Below, piece after piece: positions 6,294 to 6,725 of a stretch of 6,725 nucleotides of DNA. Positions within the stretch are counted from its first letter, which is position 1. Every line of letters begins with the position of its first letter. Source of the stretch: an uncultured Dysgonomonas sp. (GTDB taxonomy: Bacteria > Bacteroidota > Bacteroidia > Bacteroidales > Dysgonomonadaceae); contig CALYRA010000065.1 in NCBI GenBank assembly GCA_945292135.1, forward strand, positions 1-6,725. The letters are read 5' to 3'. Made by a program: the position numbers and the translations under genes. The notes below the pieces were generated by a model. The model had not been told where the DNA came from, searched no databases, and saw nothing but the letters and a program-made list of their open reading frames with translations.

Positions 6294-6725
6294 ATGTTGC
6301 TATTTATTGATTCATTTTTTGAGTTCTTAGAAATCAAAGATAATACTTTGATTACTAAATTAATAATCGAGTGTTTTTTATGGCTTGCGGTTGCAGTTGC
6401 TATTACATTTGATTTGTTAAGTGGAATAAGGGCAGCGCGTAAACGTGGAGAAATGCGTGTGTCTGAAGGATATAGAAGGACCATTAACAAGGCAAAACAA
6501 TATTATGGTTTTTTAGTCTATGCTTTTCTATTTGATTGCCTAATCATGTTCGTTTTAGGAAGATTTGGCGTTGATGGATTAAAAATTATTCCTTTTGCTT
6601 CTTTGATTGTTACAGCCTACTTAATATTTATAGAAGGACGATCTTTTTTTGAAAATGCTAGCAATAAACATAAGCAGACAGTAAAGGAAGATATTACGAC
6701 TATAATTTCCATACTGTCTAAAAAT
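6294..6725 (+). CDS. Phage holin-like membrane protein (3' end outside window)
   Basis: The frame is open from ATG 6294 to the last base, giving 144 residues without a stop. Three hydrophobic segments are visible at about residues 23-43, 72-89 and 96-113. Between the first two lies a basic stretch, DLLSGIRAARKRGEMRVSEG followed by YRRTINKAKQYY. The combination of 'D(L)..G...A...G...S.G.R.T..K...YY' after the first membrane segment, a second segment containing an Asp, and a helix ending EGRSFFENA is what I recall from the holin family of Bacteroides phages (related in plan to the phage holin 4/TcdE group). Holins accumulate in the inner membrane and trigger lysis by letting endolysin act. The charged tail (ASNKHKQTVKEDIT) would be cytoplasmic. 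Position after the tail genes fits. An ATG at 6284 is in another frame and leads to a stop within eight codons. No Shine-Dalgarno is present. The missing length is probably small. Confidence 0.77.
   Translation, partial: MLLFIDSFFEFLEIKDNTLITKLIIECFLWLAVAVAITFDLLSGIRAARKRGEMRVSEGYRRTINKAKQYYGFLVYAFLFDCLIMFVLGRFGVDGLKIIPFASLIVTAYLIFIEGRSFFENASNKHKQTVKEDITTIISILSKN

Noticed and set aside
63..6490. Antisense open frames of 60-105 codons (for example 2493-2810, 4727-5026, 4891-5160, 5511-5822)
   Set aside because: They lie wholly or almost wholly inside the + strand genes, have unconvincing compositions rich in Cys, Ser, Ile and Tyr, and no leader or family resemblance.
6272..6490. Antisense frame over the start of the holin gene
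   Set aside because: The + strand frame shows a clear three-segment membrane protein with family-like motifs; the antisense product does not.
1..6725. CRISPR arrays, tRNA genes, insertion sequences, att sites, riboswitches
   Set aside because: Looked for regular spaced repeats, tRNA-like cloverleaf stretches and terminal inverted repeats; the window is nearly all coding and none was seen.

Overview
The window reads as the tail-tip and early lysis section of a tailed phage or prophage of Bacteroidota, most likely from a gut Bacteroidales host such as Bacteroides or Parabacteroides. Three things point there. The proteins resemble, from memory of those families, the tape measure, distal tail, hub and holin proteins of Bacteroides siphovirus-like phages. 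None of the four starts has a Shine-Dalgarno sequence, and A/T-rich leaders are usual in that phylum. The base composition is low in GC. Nothing in the window (no integrase, att site, tRNA or host gene) tells whether this is a prophage or a free phage genome.

All four genes are on the + strand. Positions 2-916 are the C-terminal part of a tape measure protein cut by the left edge. Positions 923-1369 encode a 148-residue distal-tail (Dit-like) protein. Positions 1366-6201 encode a 1611-residue tail hub and fibre protein that overlaps the previous gene by 4 bases (ATGA). A very A/T-rich gap of about 90 bases with a small inverted repeat follows. From 6294 to the right edge runs a holin-like membrane protein whose stop codon lies outside the window.

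The gene order (tape measure, distal tail, hub/tail-associated protein with receptor-binding modules, holin) is the standard order in long-tailed non-contractile phages. The tape measure sets tail length. The Dit-like protein forms the ring at the tail end. The hub part of the giant protein closes that ring, and its distal part carries two related carbohydrate-binding-like modules, one CBM5/12-like motif, coiled-coil connectors and a beta-rich C-terminal end that probably contact the cell surface. The holin would start lysis, with an endolysin expected just to the right.

I did not find an undescribed system. The most interesting object is the mosaic, multi-module adhesion part of the giant tail protein. 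There is no sign of a diversity-generating retroelement, CRISPR array, RNA gene or insertion sequence.
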